A stretch of DNA of 64,000 nucleotides from Methanosphaera cuniculi (lineage in GTDB: Archaea > Methanobacteriota > Methanobacteria > Methanobacteriales > Methanobacteriaceae): the NCBI RefSeq assembly GCF_003149675.1, contig NZ_LWMS01000020.1, positions 143,816 through 207,815 on the forward strand, in the 5' to 3' direction. Below are positions 29,511-38,258 of the stretch, piece after piece. Each line of letters begins with the position of its first letter. Position 1 is the first letter of the stretch. Below the pieces are notes generated by a model that searched no databases, was not told the DNA's origin, and was given only the letters and a program-made list of their open reading frames with translations. The translations under genes and the position numbers were made by a program.

Positions 29511-31256
29511 ATGAATACAATATTTTGTCCAGACTGTGGAATGCTAAAAAATAAATGTGTATGTTCAGATAAACAACAAACACAATTTTCTAAAATAACA
29601 AGACCAACAGATGATGAAAAAAAACAATTACAACAAGCACATCCTGATATTGACCCTGAAATAATAGAAAACTTCCCATTTAAAACAGCACGTGAAAACC
29701 AACTAGAACTAATACAGGAAATACTTGATGCATTTGATTCAGGAAAAAAATACATAATACTAGAAGCTGGAACAGGAACAGGTAAAAGTGCAATTGCTGC
29801 AACAATCGGACAAATTCTACAACCAGCATACATACTAACAATGACCAAACAATTACAACGTCAATATGCTGATGAGTTCGGATATGCACAGGTAAAAGGA
29901 CGTAATAATTTCAACTGTCTTGATAGTGGAATGCTTAATAGTTGTGAACAAGGAACATGTCAAACAATACGAAAAACAGATGACTTTACATGTCCCCATG
30001 GAATAACAATAGAAAAAGCTGATAAAAAAGATATGACAAAAAATGATGAAGACTACTACACTACTCCCTTCACATTTAAATCATCAGAACACTGCCCATA
30101 CTGGAATCAGAAATCCGCAGCAATAGAAGATCCAATAACACTACTAAATTATGATTATGCTTATCTTGAATTTAACTATGTACAACATTTCCAGAAAAGA
30201 AATGTAATGATACTAGATGAAGCACATAATATAGAAAATAAGATCATGCAAAAACTAGAACTTAACATCTATGAACAACAACTAAAAAAGGACATAAAAA
30301 AATCAATACCAAATGCATTTAAGAAATTCAATGAAGCATCAGAATGGTTAATATTCCTTGAAACAATACTAGATGCATACAATCAGCTTAAAACAGTACT
30401 TTACACAAAACAAAAAGCAGATCGTATTGAATCAACCAAAAGACGTTTAGCTGAGATAATTGAAAACATACGAAATAGTCCTGATGATTGGATAGTATCA
30501 GTAGATGAAGATCATGTCTCATTTAAACCACTTAAGGTTGATAAGTATGCTGAGAAAATGCTCTTCCAATATGCTGATAAAGTACTTTTCATGAGTGCAA
30601 CAATACTAGATAAAGACCTGTTTTGTAAATGGCTTGGTCTTGATAGTGATGATGTATACTACATAAATTATCCAAGTCCATTTAAAAAAGAACAAAGACC
30701 AATACATATGAAACTAGTAGGACCAATGTCAAAACGAGCATTATGGCATACAGCACCAAGAACAATACCAGTCTTACGTGAAATAATGCAAAAACACGAG
30801 CATGATAAAGGATTAATACATACAAGCAGTTATAAATGCCAAAAATACATAACAAAACACATTCTAGATGAACGAATACTTTCACATACTCCTAAAAATC
30901 GTGATAAAACACTAAATGACTTTGAAAAATCAGAAAAACCACATATACTAGTAAGTCCTTCAATGTCAGAAGGAGTAGATTTACCATATGAAAAATGTCA
31001 ATTTCAGATTATCTATAAAATACCATACCCATATCTTGGTGATAAACAGATAAATGAAAGACGAAAAATAGACCCACAATGGTATGCTTATAAGACAATA
31101 ATGACACTAATGCAAGCATATGGACGTGGAATGCGTGCAGAAAATGATAACTGTGATACATATATTTTAGATAAAAACATACAAAGCTTGCTTAATAATC
31201 GTATGTATAAAAGACTTATACCAGACTTCTTTAAAGAAGCAATAATAAATGAATAA
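29511..31256 (+). CDS. Rad3/DinG-type Fe-S DNA helicase
   Basis: Superfamily 2 helicase of the XPD/DinG group. Walker A AGTGTGKS is at about residues 85-92 and DEAH at about 236-239. MSATIL, SEGVDLP and the arginine-finger motif QAYGRGMR follow. Between Walker A and DEAH lie the cysteines of the [4Fe-4S] domain (NFNC, SCEQGTC, HCPY). A CxxC..CxC zinc knuckle (CPDCGMLKNKCVC) opens the protein. 581 residues. There is no Shine-Dalgarno before the ATG, so the mRNA may be leaderless. A paralogue without ATPase motifs follows 60-80 bp downstream on the same strand. Confidence 0.93.
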   Translation: MNTIFCPDCGMLKNKCVCSDKQQTQFSKITRPTDDEKKQLQQAHPDIDPEIIENFPFKTARENQLELIQEILDAFDSGKKYIILEAGTGTGKSAIAATIGQILQPAYILTMTKQLQRQYADEFGYAQVKGRNNFNCLDSGMLNSCEQGTCQTIRKTDDFTCPHGITIEKADKKDMTKNDEDYYTTPFTFKSSEHCPYWNQKSAAIEDPITLLNYDYAYLEFNYVQHFQKRNVMILDEAHNIENKIMQKLELNIYEQQLKKDIKKSIPNAFKKFNEASEWLIFLETILDAYNQLKTVLYTKQKADRIESTKRRLAEIIENIRNSPDDWIVSVDEDHVSFKPLKVDKYAEKMLFQYADKVLFMSATILDKDLFCKWLGLDSDDVYYINYPSPFKKEQRPIHMKLVGPMSKRALWHTAPRTIPVLREIMQKHEHDKGLIHTSSYKCQKYITKHILDERILSHTPKNRDKTLNDFEKSEKPHILVSPSMSEGVDLPYEKCQFQIIYKIPYPYLGDKQINERRKIDPQWYAYKTIMTLMQAYGRGMRAENDNCDTYILDKNIQSLLNNRMYKRLIPDFFKEAIINE

Positions 31257-31335
31257 AAAAAAAAGACTAAAGTTTACCTTCCACTCCCTTTTTTACTTTA
31301 TTTTATAAAAAAAAATTTTGGATGAGTTTATAATA

Positions 31336-33180
31336 ATGAAATATGTAACAATAAATGGAAAAAAAGTATTAGAAGACATAAAACGTGAAGCATCAGATGA
31401 TCAGAAATTCATCAACTATGATCATATACTTAATGCATTTAAACTAACAGATGATGAAGTATTTGAATGTCTAGAACAACTAGAATCACAGGATTTCATA
31501 GAATTAAATAAAACACTAAAAATACTTTCATACAAAGATATTGATGCACCATATAAAATAGTAGATAAAGAATACCTAAATACTCATATAACAAATCTTA
31601 AAAGACTAAAAGATGAATACTGCCCATTTATAGATGAGCAAATAATAGAAAACTATCCATATACCATAACACAACACAACTACCTAAAAGACATACAAAA
31701 AACATATAATCATCTGAAAAATTCTGATAAAAAATACATACTAATAGAATCAGAAGACACACTAGCCTCACAGATAATAACAAGTAGCATAGCAGAGCTA
31801 ATAAATGATACATACATCATAACACATGATAAACAAAAAAATGAAAACTACAAACAAATAGCAAGATTTACTGAGTATAAAAATCGTGAAAACTTCAATT
31901 GTATGGAAGCAGGAATACTTGATATTCAAAATAATGGTCAATTAAAACGATGTAGTGAAGGTAGATGTCTTGAAAAACCAGATCTACTAGCTGATGAGGA
32001 ATTTCACTGTAAATTTGATGTGACAGACAAACAACTACAAGAAAATCCTGACATTGTATGTTGTCCATATATTAACCATAAACAAAAAATACAAAATACA
32101 AACATTACACTCATAAACTATACTGATGCATTAAATGAATTAAACAATAGTACTCTACCTAAACGTAAACTAATAATACTTGATGATGTTCACAAGGCAG
32201 AAAAATATCTGATGAATCATATAGTATTTAAAATATCAAAAAATGACCTAAAAGAAGATCTAGCATATCATATGGATAACACCAAGCTAAGCATACCTGA
32301 AGCAATAGATAAGGTTGATGAAATACTAACTCTTTATAATAAAGCATACCATGCAGATCGTAAATATGAAATTAAACTTAAACTAATGAATCTAACAAAA
32401 ACACTAAAAAAAGATCAGGATAACTGGGTTTGCATAGTAGATGATGAATATCTAACATTTAAGCCAATAAACATACAAAAATACACCCAAAAATACCTAA
32501 CAGATTATGCTGATAAGATAATACTAACATCAAACAACATTCAAAATCGTGAACTACTATTAAAATGGCTAAATATAGATAAAAATGATGTAGCCTTCAT
32601 CAAAGTAAATAAGAAAAACACACAACACACACGACCAATCATAATGAACCTAATAGGTGCAATGTCTAAGAAAAAACGAAACAAAACCAAGCCTAAAACA
32701 AAACCTGTAATACATGATATACTCAGACAATACCCAGAAAATAAGGGAATAATTTACACATCAGACATAGAACTTCAAAAATACATACAAGATGAAATCC
32801 AGGATCCACGATTAATATTTAACACAGATGATGAAAATATGATAAAAACATTTAATGAATCATCAGATCCACTCATAATTGTAACATCAGACTTTAATTA
32901 TAGTGATATAAACTATGATAACGTATCATTCCAGGTAGTATATAAAATACCATATCCACCACTAAAAGATGAACAAATCAAACAAAGAAAAAATCAAGAA
33001 GAAGAATGGTACATATACCAGGCAATAAACAATCTATGCGAGATATACATGAAAGCATATGAAAACACAGATGATATAACAACAACATACATACTTGATA
33101 GTGGTATTAAAACAATACTAGATAATAAAAACTACATACAACTAATACCAGAATTCATTAAAGATAAAATAGAAAAATAA
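31336..33180 (+). CDS. ATPase-dead paralogue of the upstream Fe-S helicase
   Basis: Aligns with the preceding helicase over most of its length: KKYILIE, NFNCMEAGIL, DNWVCIVDDEYLTFKP, VVYKIPYPPLKDEQI and TYILDSGIK. The catalytic motifs are gone. Walker A AGTGTGKS has become ESEDTLAS, DEAH has become DDVH, MSATIL has become LTSNNI, and QAYGRGMR has become LCEIYMKAY. The Fe-S region cysteines (NFNC, RCSEGRC, CCPY) remain. It has about 100 extra N-terminal residues in place of the zinc knuckle, possibly a winged helix (FKLTDDEVFECLEQLESQDFIEL). The frame is intact over 615 codons, so it is a maintained protein and not debris. ATG 31336 is preferred over TTG 31318. It may be a structural partner of the active helicase. 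Confidence 0.85.
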   Translation: MKYVTINGKKVLEDIKREASDDQKFINYDHILNAFKLTDDEVFECLEQLESQDFIELNKTLKILSYKDIDAPYKIVDKEYLNTHITNLKRLKDEYCPFIDEQIIENYPYTITQHNYLKDIQKTYNHLKNSDKKYILIESEDTLASQIITSSIAELINDTYIITHDKQKNENYKQIARFTEYKNRENFNCMEAGILDIQNNGQLKRCSEGRCLEKPDLLADEEFHCKFDVTDKQLQENPDIVCCPYINHKQKIQNTNITLINYTDALNELNNSTLPKRKLIILDDVHKAEKYLMNHIVFKISKNDLKEDLAYHMDNTKLSIPEAIDKVDEILTLYNKAYHADRKYEIKLKLMNLTKTLKKDQDNWVCIVDDEYLTFKPINIQKYTQKYLTDYADKIILTSNNIQNRELLLKWLNIDKNDVAFIKVNKKNTQHTRPIIMNLIGAMSKKKRNKTKPKTKPVIHDILRQYPENKGIIYTSDIELQKYIQDEIQDPRLIFNTDDENMIKTFNESSDPLIIVTSDFNYSDINYDNVSFQVVYKIPYPPLKDEQIKQRKNQEEEWYIYQAINNLCEIYMKAYENTDDITTTYILDSGIKTILDNKNYIQLIPEFIKDKIEK

Positions 33181-33244
33181 AAAACAACATCTAAAATATA
33201 AAATAAGTAATAATAGATCAAAAATAAGGGAGATATAGATAATT

Positions 33245-33592
33245 ATGGGAAAACACAGAGAACTTTACTCAGAAAATGCACGAAAAGATCCACTAAGATT
33301 TATGATAAACTGGAAATATTTCGAAGAAATTAAAGATAAAATATACATATTTCAACTAGAACATCCTGATGTAATGGTACCGTATGCATTCTGGGGATTC
33401 CATTCACCATATAGTGATGATTCATTTAACAAGCAAATGAAAAAACTTATGAACACATCCGCACCACACATGAAAACTCATGAAGCATACAGAAATTCAG
33501 ATAAATTTAAACTACCACTTGATTATACAATAGAATTTACAGAAAAATATCCAGAATTTAAAAAACTAATAATCTGGCTTGATGAATTATAA
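33245..33592 (+). CDS. Conserved-looking small protein, function unknown
   Basis: 115 residues, family not recognised. It is rich in aromatic and charged residues (LRFMINWKYFEEIKDKIYIFQ, VPYAFWGFHSPYSDDSF) and has no membrane helix or Cys motif. GGGAGAT stands upstream of the ATG. It follows the dead helicase by 65 bp on the same strand and may be co-transcribed with it. Confidence 0.65.
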   Translation: MGKHRELYSENARKDPLRFMINWKYFEEIKDKIYIFQLEHPDVMVPYAFWGFHSPYSDDSFNKQMKKLMNTSAPHMKTHEAYRNSDKFKLPLDYTIEFTEKYPEFKKLIIWLDEL

Positions 33593-33745
33593 AAAAAATA
33601 TAAAATTTAATATTTTAATTTGATAGCATTTTTTATAACAAAAACATTAATGAAAAATAATATAATTTGCAAATCACTTTAAAAAATAGAATAAAATATA
33701 AATAATATAAATTATCAATTCCTAATTATATAATAAATAATTAAG

Positions 33746-34080
33746 TGGATGGAAGTTTCTAATAAATTAGTTTATTTTATCATTCTATAAATAGCGAGTA
33801 TGAATGATAAAATACTTATGGCACTAACCACAAGATTTTCAAAATCCATACTTTCACCTCCCTTTTTACAGTATTTTTGTAAATTTTCATATTATTTCTT
33901 TTAAATTAATTTTTAAAAGAATATAATTTTTTCTATGAAAAAAAAATACTATAATCTTTTTTAAATTTAATTTTTCTATTTAAACCTCCTAAAGTTAATT
34001 TTTTTTAGGAACTATAAAAATTATTTATAGCTTATTCATTTTTTTAAATTAAATTTATTTTTTCTAGAAACTTCCATCCA
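33746..34080 (-). repeat. 15-bp inverted repeat framing peptide cassette A
   Basis: TGGATGGAAGTTTCT at 33746-33760 and its perfect complement AGAAACTTCCATCCA at 34066-34080. On the minus strand the first arm precedes the peptide leader and the second follows the stop codon by 11 bp, so the transcript ends can pair. An internal hairpin CTATAAA/TTTATAG (34012-34030) lies in the leader. The 3' arm and its flank recur at 57820-57848. Confidence 0.8.
33772..33849 (-). CDS. 25-residue hydrophobic membrane peptide (cassette A)
   Basis: Begins MDFENLVVSAISILSFIL and ends YRMIK: a short polar head, one membrane helix and a basic tail. That shape is shared by the holin-like and TxpA-like type I toxins of Firmicutes. 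The ribosome binding site GGGAGGTGA (33854-33862) is near-perfect, with AAGT before the ATG. A minus-strand block upstream (CTCTCTTTTTA, 34176-34186) can pair with TAAAAAGGGAG over the Shine-Dalgarno (11 pairs including one G-U). It is too short to be called by ORF length, but two sister cassettes and a decayed copy in this window have the same layout. Toxicity is an inference. Confidence 0.65.
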   Translation of the reverse strand: MDFENLVVSAISILSFILAIYRMIK

Positions 34081-34149
34081 TATCTCATTATTTATTGTCT
34101 AAACAAAAGGACTATACTTTATTTAGAATGATATTTCAGAATAAAGATT

Positions 34150-34205
34150 TAAAAAAAAATTAAATTTTTCCCGATTAAAAAGAGAGTTTAAGTCAAACCC
34201 TTTGT
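34150..34205 (-). ncRNA. Candidate antisense RNA of cassette A
   Basis: A minus-strand segment holding a small hairpin (GTTT..AAAC), then CTCTCTTTTTA (34176-34186), complementary to the Shine-Dalgarno of the peptide gene. TATA-like DNA lies upstream and T-runs follow. Whether it is a separate RNA or part of a long leader cannot be told. The boundaries are approximate. Confidence 0.35.
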
Positions 34206-34418
34206 TATAATTATGTATTTATCTGATACTATTTAAAAGTTATAATTTTCTTTAAAATAAAAAATAGAGACTGTAAATTAGCCAACAGATAATCTTTTTT
34301 TTAGATTTATTATTGTAATTATAAAATTAATCCAAAAAAAAAATATAAGATCATTTTTCTTTTATATAATCATCTTTAAAAAAAAGGTAAAGTGGGGAGG
34401 GGAGGGTAAGGTGTGGAT
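34206..34418. other. AT-rich spacer downstream of argD
   Basis: No ORF. It contains possible promoter sequence for the cassette A antisense candidate and the 3' flank of argD. Confidence 0.3.
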
Positions 34419-35585
34419 TTATGGTAGTATTTCATCGATTACTTTTACTACTTGGTCAATTTCTTCTTTTGTTATTATAAGTGGTGGTACTAGTCGTATT
34501 ACATTTCCGTTTGCAACGTTTATTAGTACTCCTTTTTCTTGTGCTTTTGCAACTAGATCTCCACATGCATAGTCTAGTTCTACTCCTATCATTAGTCCAT
34601 GTCCTCGCACATCTTTGATGCATGAATGTTTATCTTTAAGTAGTTCTAAAGCGTCACGGAAGTATTGTCCATTGTTATATGATTTTTCAACAAGGTCTAG
34701 ATCATCAAATATGTCAAGTACACATGATGCTACACTACATGCTAGTGCTGTTCCACCAAAGGTTGATGCATGATCTCCTGGTTTAAATGCACTTGCAACA
34801 GTTTCTGATGCTAGCATTGCTCCCATTGGTATTCCACCTGCTATTGCTTTTGCACAGGTTGTTATATCAGGTATTACATTTGTTATTTCTGATGCAAAGA
34901 ATTTACCAGTACGTCCAAATCCTGTTTGTACTTCATCAAATATGAGAAGTATTCCTTTTTCATCACATAATTTACGTAGTTGTGGTAGGTAGTCTTCATC
35001 TGGTACACGTACACCACTTTCACCTTGAATTGGTTCTACTAGTACTGCTGCTGTGTCATCTGTTATTGCATCTTCTACTGCTTTTATATCATTATAATCC
35101 ACATGTTTAAATCCTGCTGGTAGTGGTTCAAATCCTTTCTGATATTTTGGTTGTCCTGTTGCTGTAATTGTTACAAGAGTTCTTCCGTGGAATGAATTAT
35201 TCATTGATATAATTTCACCTTTACCTGTGTATTTTCGTGCAAGTTTTATTGCAGCTTCATTAGCTTCAGCCCCACTATTTGCAAAAAATACTCTATCATG
35301 TGGTGATCTTTCAACAAGTTTTTTAGCATAACTTGCTTGTTCTTGGGTGTAGTATAAGTTTGATACATGTATTAATTTTTTTGATTGTTCAGCAAGTACA
35401 ATTGCTACTTTATCATTGGTATGTCCAATATTATTTACAGCAATTCCTGCTACACAGTCAATATATTCATTTCCATCCATATCATACACAATACATCCAT
35501 GTGCATGATCTATTACTAAATCATAACGTCCATATGTATTCATCACATACTTATTTGTCATGTCTTCTATTTGTTGTGAATCCAA
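34419..35585 (-). CDS. argD: Acetylornithine aminotransferase
   Basis: PLP-dependent class III aminotransferase of arginine synthesis. Key blocks: FANSGAEANEAAIKLARKY (PLP phosphate site), NSFHGRT, LIFDEVQTGFGRTGKFFA, and the PLP lysine in TTCAKAIAGGIPMGA. 388 residues. The start is TTG with GGAGGT seven bases upstream. argF lies at 42.5 kb on the same strand, so the arginine genes are near each other but not in one operon. It may also serve lysine synthesis. Confidence 0.95.
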   Translation of the reverse strand: MDSQQIEDMTNKYVMNTYGRYDLVIDHAHGCIVYDMDGNEYIDCVAGIAVNNIGHTNDKVAIVLAEQSKKLIHVSNLYYTQEQASYAKKLVERSPHDRVFFANSGAEANEAAIKLARKYTGKGEIISMNNSFHGRTLVTITATGQPKYQKGFEPLPAGFKHVDYNDIKAVEDAITDDTAAVLVEPIQGESGVRVPDEDYLPQLRKLCDEKGILLIFDEVQTGFGRTGKFFASEITNVIPDITTCAKAIAGGIPMGAMLASETVASAFKPGDHASTFGGTALACSVASCVLDIFDDLDLVEKSYNNGQYFRDALELLKDKHSCIKDVRGHGLMIGVELDYACGDLVAKAQEKGVLINVANGNVIRLVPPLIITKEEIDQVVKVIDEILP

Positions 35586-35907
35586 AAGAAATACCTCCGT
35601 TTTTTTTATTAAATATAATTTTTTTTTAATTTGTCATCTTTTAGTTTTTGAGATTATTTATAAATATATAAAAATAAATAATTTCTTTTTTTCATTTATA
35701 TTAAAAAAATGTTTATTTAAATTCATTCTTTATACTTATAAGTTATATCTTCAATTACCTATAAAATTTATTAGAAAATTAGACTTTAAAGAAATCCTTT
35801 CCTATTTTTATAAAAATTTAAACTATTAATTTTAATTTATGTTCTATTAATAAAAAAAAGTAAGTTCAGATACTAGTTTTTTTATTCTAAAAGAAAATTA
35901 ATTATAC
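35586..35907. other. Spacer upstream of argD
   Basis: AT-rich promoter region of argD. No gene or repeat was recognised. The duplicated peptide cassette segment begins at about 35908. Confidence 0.35.
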
Positions 35908-35959
35908 AAAAAATAGCTAATTATAAATAAAAATATAAATAAACCTATAAATAATTAAG

Positions 35960-36030
35960 AATCTGGTTATTTAATTAAATAATAACTCTCTTTTTTCTAC
36001 TATTTTACAGAAAAAAAAATATTTTTCAAA
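35960..36030 (+). ncRNA. Candidate antisense RNA of cassette B
   Basis: Three TATAAATA boxes (35922, 35934, 35946) precede it. It contains a hairpin (GTTATT 35966-35971 with AATAAC 35981-35986). Then comes CTCTCTTTTTTCTACT (35986-36001), complementary to the Shine-Dalgarno region 36202-36217 over 16 positions with one G-U. Next is ATTTTACAG (36002-36010), complementary to CTGTAAAAT (36085-36093). An A-run/T-run follows as a possible terminator. The same order is kept in cassette C. The ends are inferred. Confidence 0.45.
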
Positions 36031-36056
36031 TTAATATTCTTAATTAAGATTAATAT

Positions 36057-36331
36057 GGTAGAACAACTTGAAATAAAAAATGAACTGTAAAATTATATAA
36101 AAGTTAAAAAAAAGTTTTTTATAAAATTAAGAAAAAGTTTTTTGATTTATTATTAAGTTTTATAAGCTTCATAACTATTTGAAGTGATGATTAAAATTTA
36201 AAGTAGAAAAAAGGGAGGTGATTCCTGATGAATTTAAATGCAATCTATTATATTTTAATAGGTTTAGCTTTAATCATAAAAGGACTCATATTGATTAACT
36301 AACCTAAATTTGAATTCACAGTTGTTCTACC
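36057..36331 (+). repeat. 12-bp inverted repeat framing peptide cassette B
   Basis: GGTAGAACAACT (36057-36068) pairs with AGTTGTTCTACC (36320-36331), which is followed by a T-run. In cassette C the arms read GGTAGAGTGACT and AGTCACTCTACC: three adjacent base pairs differ and all are compensated. Within it, CTTCA/TGAAG (36167-36184) closes the loop TAACTATT, inside a longer stem (36155-36162 with 36192-36199). Confidence 0.85.
36228..36302 (+). CDS. 24-residue hydrophobic membrane peptide (cassette B)
   Basis: Begins MNLNAIYYILIGLALIIKG: one membrane helix with a mid-helix Lys and a polar end. The ribosome binding site GGGAGGTGAT (36213-36222) matches the 16S 3' end over ten bases. Compared with cassette C, codon differences are split between synonymous changes (six or seven) and mostly conservative replacements (five), which indicates that the peptide is translated and under selection. 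It is located between argD and a decayed IS. A type I toxin-like role is the best guess; a signalling or regulatory membrane peptide is the alternative. Confidence 0.7.
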   Translation: MNLNAIYYILIGLALIIKGLILIN

Positions 36332-36421
36332 CTTTTTTCTAATATGTTCTTAAATTTAATATATTTATAATAATATGTGTGACATTTCATTGTATTTATA
36401 TATTTCTTTATTTAATTATCT

Positions 36422-37779
36422 GGCTTTGTCAAAAACTTTGTGGGTTTTAATAAACTTTATTATGAGAGTTCCAATATTCTAATTTTAGGCTAAATCTCGT
36501 TAAAACTCCTTTTATTGTTTTCATTATTTTTTTAATTTCTTTTGGAAAGATTTTTTGGAACGTATTTTCTATTTTATTATTTGTAGATTCTATATTTTTA
36601 TCATCAAAAGCGTAAGTTAAGTTTTTAAAATAAGGATAGATAAATTTCCATATAATCTTTGAAATACTATTTTTAACACTTTTAACATAAATTTAAAGCT
36701 TATCTAGTTTTTGTTTAGCTATATTACTATTATTACAATCTAATATTTTAAAAATATCTTCTTTTATTTTTATAATTTCTTTCTTTTCTTTTTTTGATAC
36801 TTTTTCTTGAGTCAAATAATTGTGTATGTCTTTATTTAGTTTTTGTTTTGTGTGAAATTTGCAAAATTGGTGTTTAAAGCGTAATTGGTTTATTGGTATT
36901 CTATATTCAATTTTTAAATCTGTTGTTATTGATATTCTTTTCTGATTTTGTGTTGATTTTGATAAAAATTCTTTAACGTTCTTTTCTGACTCGTTAGGGT
37001 ATATGTCAATAGCTACAATTGTATTCATTTTTTGGTCGTATAATGCAAAAAGATACTGTCATTTACCATCAATTTTAACCCAAAGAGTATAAAATAAATA
37101 ATAACCTGAATAAGTCCATGATTCAGCCTTATTTTCATATTCATAAGCTAAAATAAAGTCTTCTATTCTTTGATGTGAAATCTCTACATTAAAGCTTTTT
37201 TTTAAATAATCTTGGATTTTATAAACACTAGATCCATAAATAGAGTATAATATTAATATTTCACCAATTAATGGAATTTTAATATTACAATTTGGTAAAA
37301 CAATTTCGGATAAATCTGTATTAAATGTCTTGTTACAGTTTTACATTTATATCTTAAAATTATAATTTTTACATTACCTTTATCTAAAAAAAATAATTAT
37401 CTTGTTGTATATCCATGTTTAGTTATGTTTTTACTTTTACAATGTGGACAAATTGGTTTAATATTCTCTAAATAAAAATATTCTGAATTAGAATTATTAT
37501 TTTCTTTATTTTTTGAATTATTACAATTATTTTTTTAACTTTAGAATTTATTTGGATATTTTTTGAAATATTTTGAATAAAATCAAAAATTTTATATGGT
37601 ATTACATCTAATATATAACTGAGGAGTTTTGGATTTTCGTTATTCATATTAAAATTTAATCTCCTCAAATTATATTAATTTTACTATCTTATTTTTTTAA
37701 TTTAAAGCTATTTTTACAAAAAATTATTTTTAAATATCAAAAAATATATTTTTAAAACCACAAAGTTTTTGACAGAGCC
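36422..37779 (-). mobile_element. Decayed insertion sequence with 28-bp terminal inverted repeats
   Basis: The left end GGCTTTGTCAAAAACTTTG (36422) and the right end, read inward, GGCTCTGTCAAAAACTTTG (from 37779) match over about 28 bp with one mismatch and one indel. The element is 1358 bp. The ends look IS6-like, but the family is not certain. Clear target duplications are absent. The left end abuts exactly the point where similarity between cassettes B and C stops. Confidence 0.8.
36447..37647 (-). pseudogene. Broken DDE transposase
   Basis: Start ATG at 37647 behind GAGGAG. A zinc-finger-like N-terminal part (CPHC near 37440) is followed by a frameshift in the second Cys pair (37340 region). 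The catalytic core reads WVKIDGK, then a TGA at about 37063, then QYLFALYDQKMNTIVAIDI, ITTDLKIEY and RFKHQFCKFHTKQKLN. After a stop at 36693 and another frameshift, the C-terminal part (ESTNNKIENTFQK, RFSLKLEYWNSHNK) carries the likely catalytic Glu and ends at 36447. At least four disabling lesions. The TGA probably replaces a TGG. Confidence 0.85.
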
Positions 37780-38097
37780 TTATTTTATGACTCTAAAAGA
37801 AACCTTTGTAGTTTCTATTCAACAAAAGTTCATTTATTTTATCCTATATTTTCTTATATCTATTCTATCTAGAATTCTTTTTTCTGACATTATTCTATTT
37901 TTTTTAACATGTTTTGGAACTATTTTTTTCAAATAAATTTTCTATTTTATTTGCTGATTTCTTATTTTTCGTTTTCAATAGTATGTCAAATTTCTAAGGC
38001 TAAATCTATAAATAATTTTTCAATTTATGATAATTCATCAGCACTAAATTTTACAATCTTATTTCTTTAAAAATTCACATAATTTTTTGATAGATCC
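37780..38097. other. Probable remnant of a second related insertion sequence
   Basis: No ORF. The last bases (TTTTTTGATAGATCC, ending 38097) resemble the IS right end TTTTTGACAGAGCC, and cassette C similarity begins at the next base. Short stretches resemble the IS 3' region (GGCTAAATCT, TTTTCTATTTTATT) but in another order. Heavily decayed. Confidence 0.4.
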
Positions 38098-38144
38098 AAA
38101 AAAAATAGCTAATTATAAATAAAAATATAAATAAACTTATTTAG

Positions 38145-38225
38145 TAATTAGGAATGAAGTTATTTTAGTCAAAAAAAATAAACTCCTTTTTTCTACTATT
38201 TCACAGAAAAAATATTTTTTTCAAA
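38145..38225 (+). ncRNA. Candidate antisense RNA of cassette C
   Basis: TATAAATA boxes at 38114 and 38126 precede it. CTCCTTTTTTCTACT (38183-38197) is a perfect 15-nt complement of the Shine-Dalgarno region AGTAGAAAAAAGGAG (38385-38399). ATTTCACAG (38198-38206) is the perfect complement of CTGTGAAAT (38285-38293). The latter pair differs from cassette B by one compensated base pair. The boundaries are approximate. Confidence 0.45.
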
Positions 38226-38258
38226 ACATATTCTTAATTAAATTTTTATTTTATAAAT

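Noticed and set aside
33966..34010. AGGAGG on the minus strand upstream of cassette A (near 33984-33990) as a second peptide start
   Set aside because: No start codon follows at a suitable distance and no conserved frame is seen; the bases can be part of a leader stem (CCTAAA/TTTAGG).
36693..37028. The 111-codon frame as an independent small protein
   Set aside because: The frame continues the same transposase upstream of a TGA and downstream after a frameshift; it lies between matching terminal inverted repeats.
37050..37070. TGA inside the transposase as a recoded selenocysteine codon
   Set aside because: The position fits a Trp (GKWQYLF) in the family, no recoding element was seen, and the gene has several other lesions.
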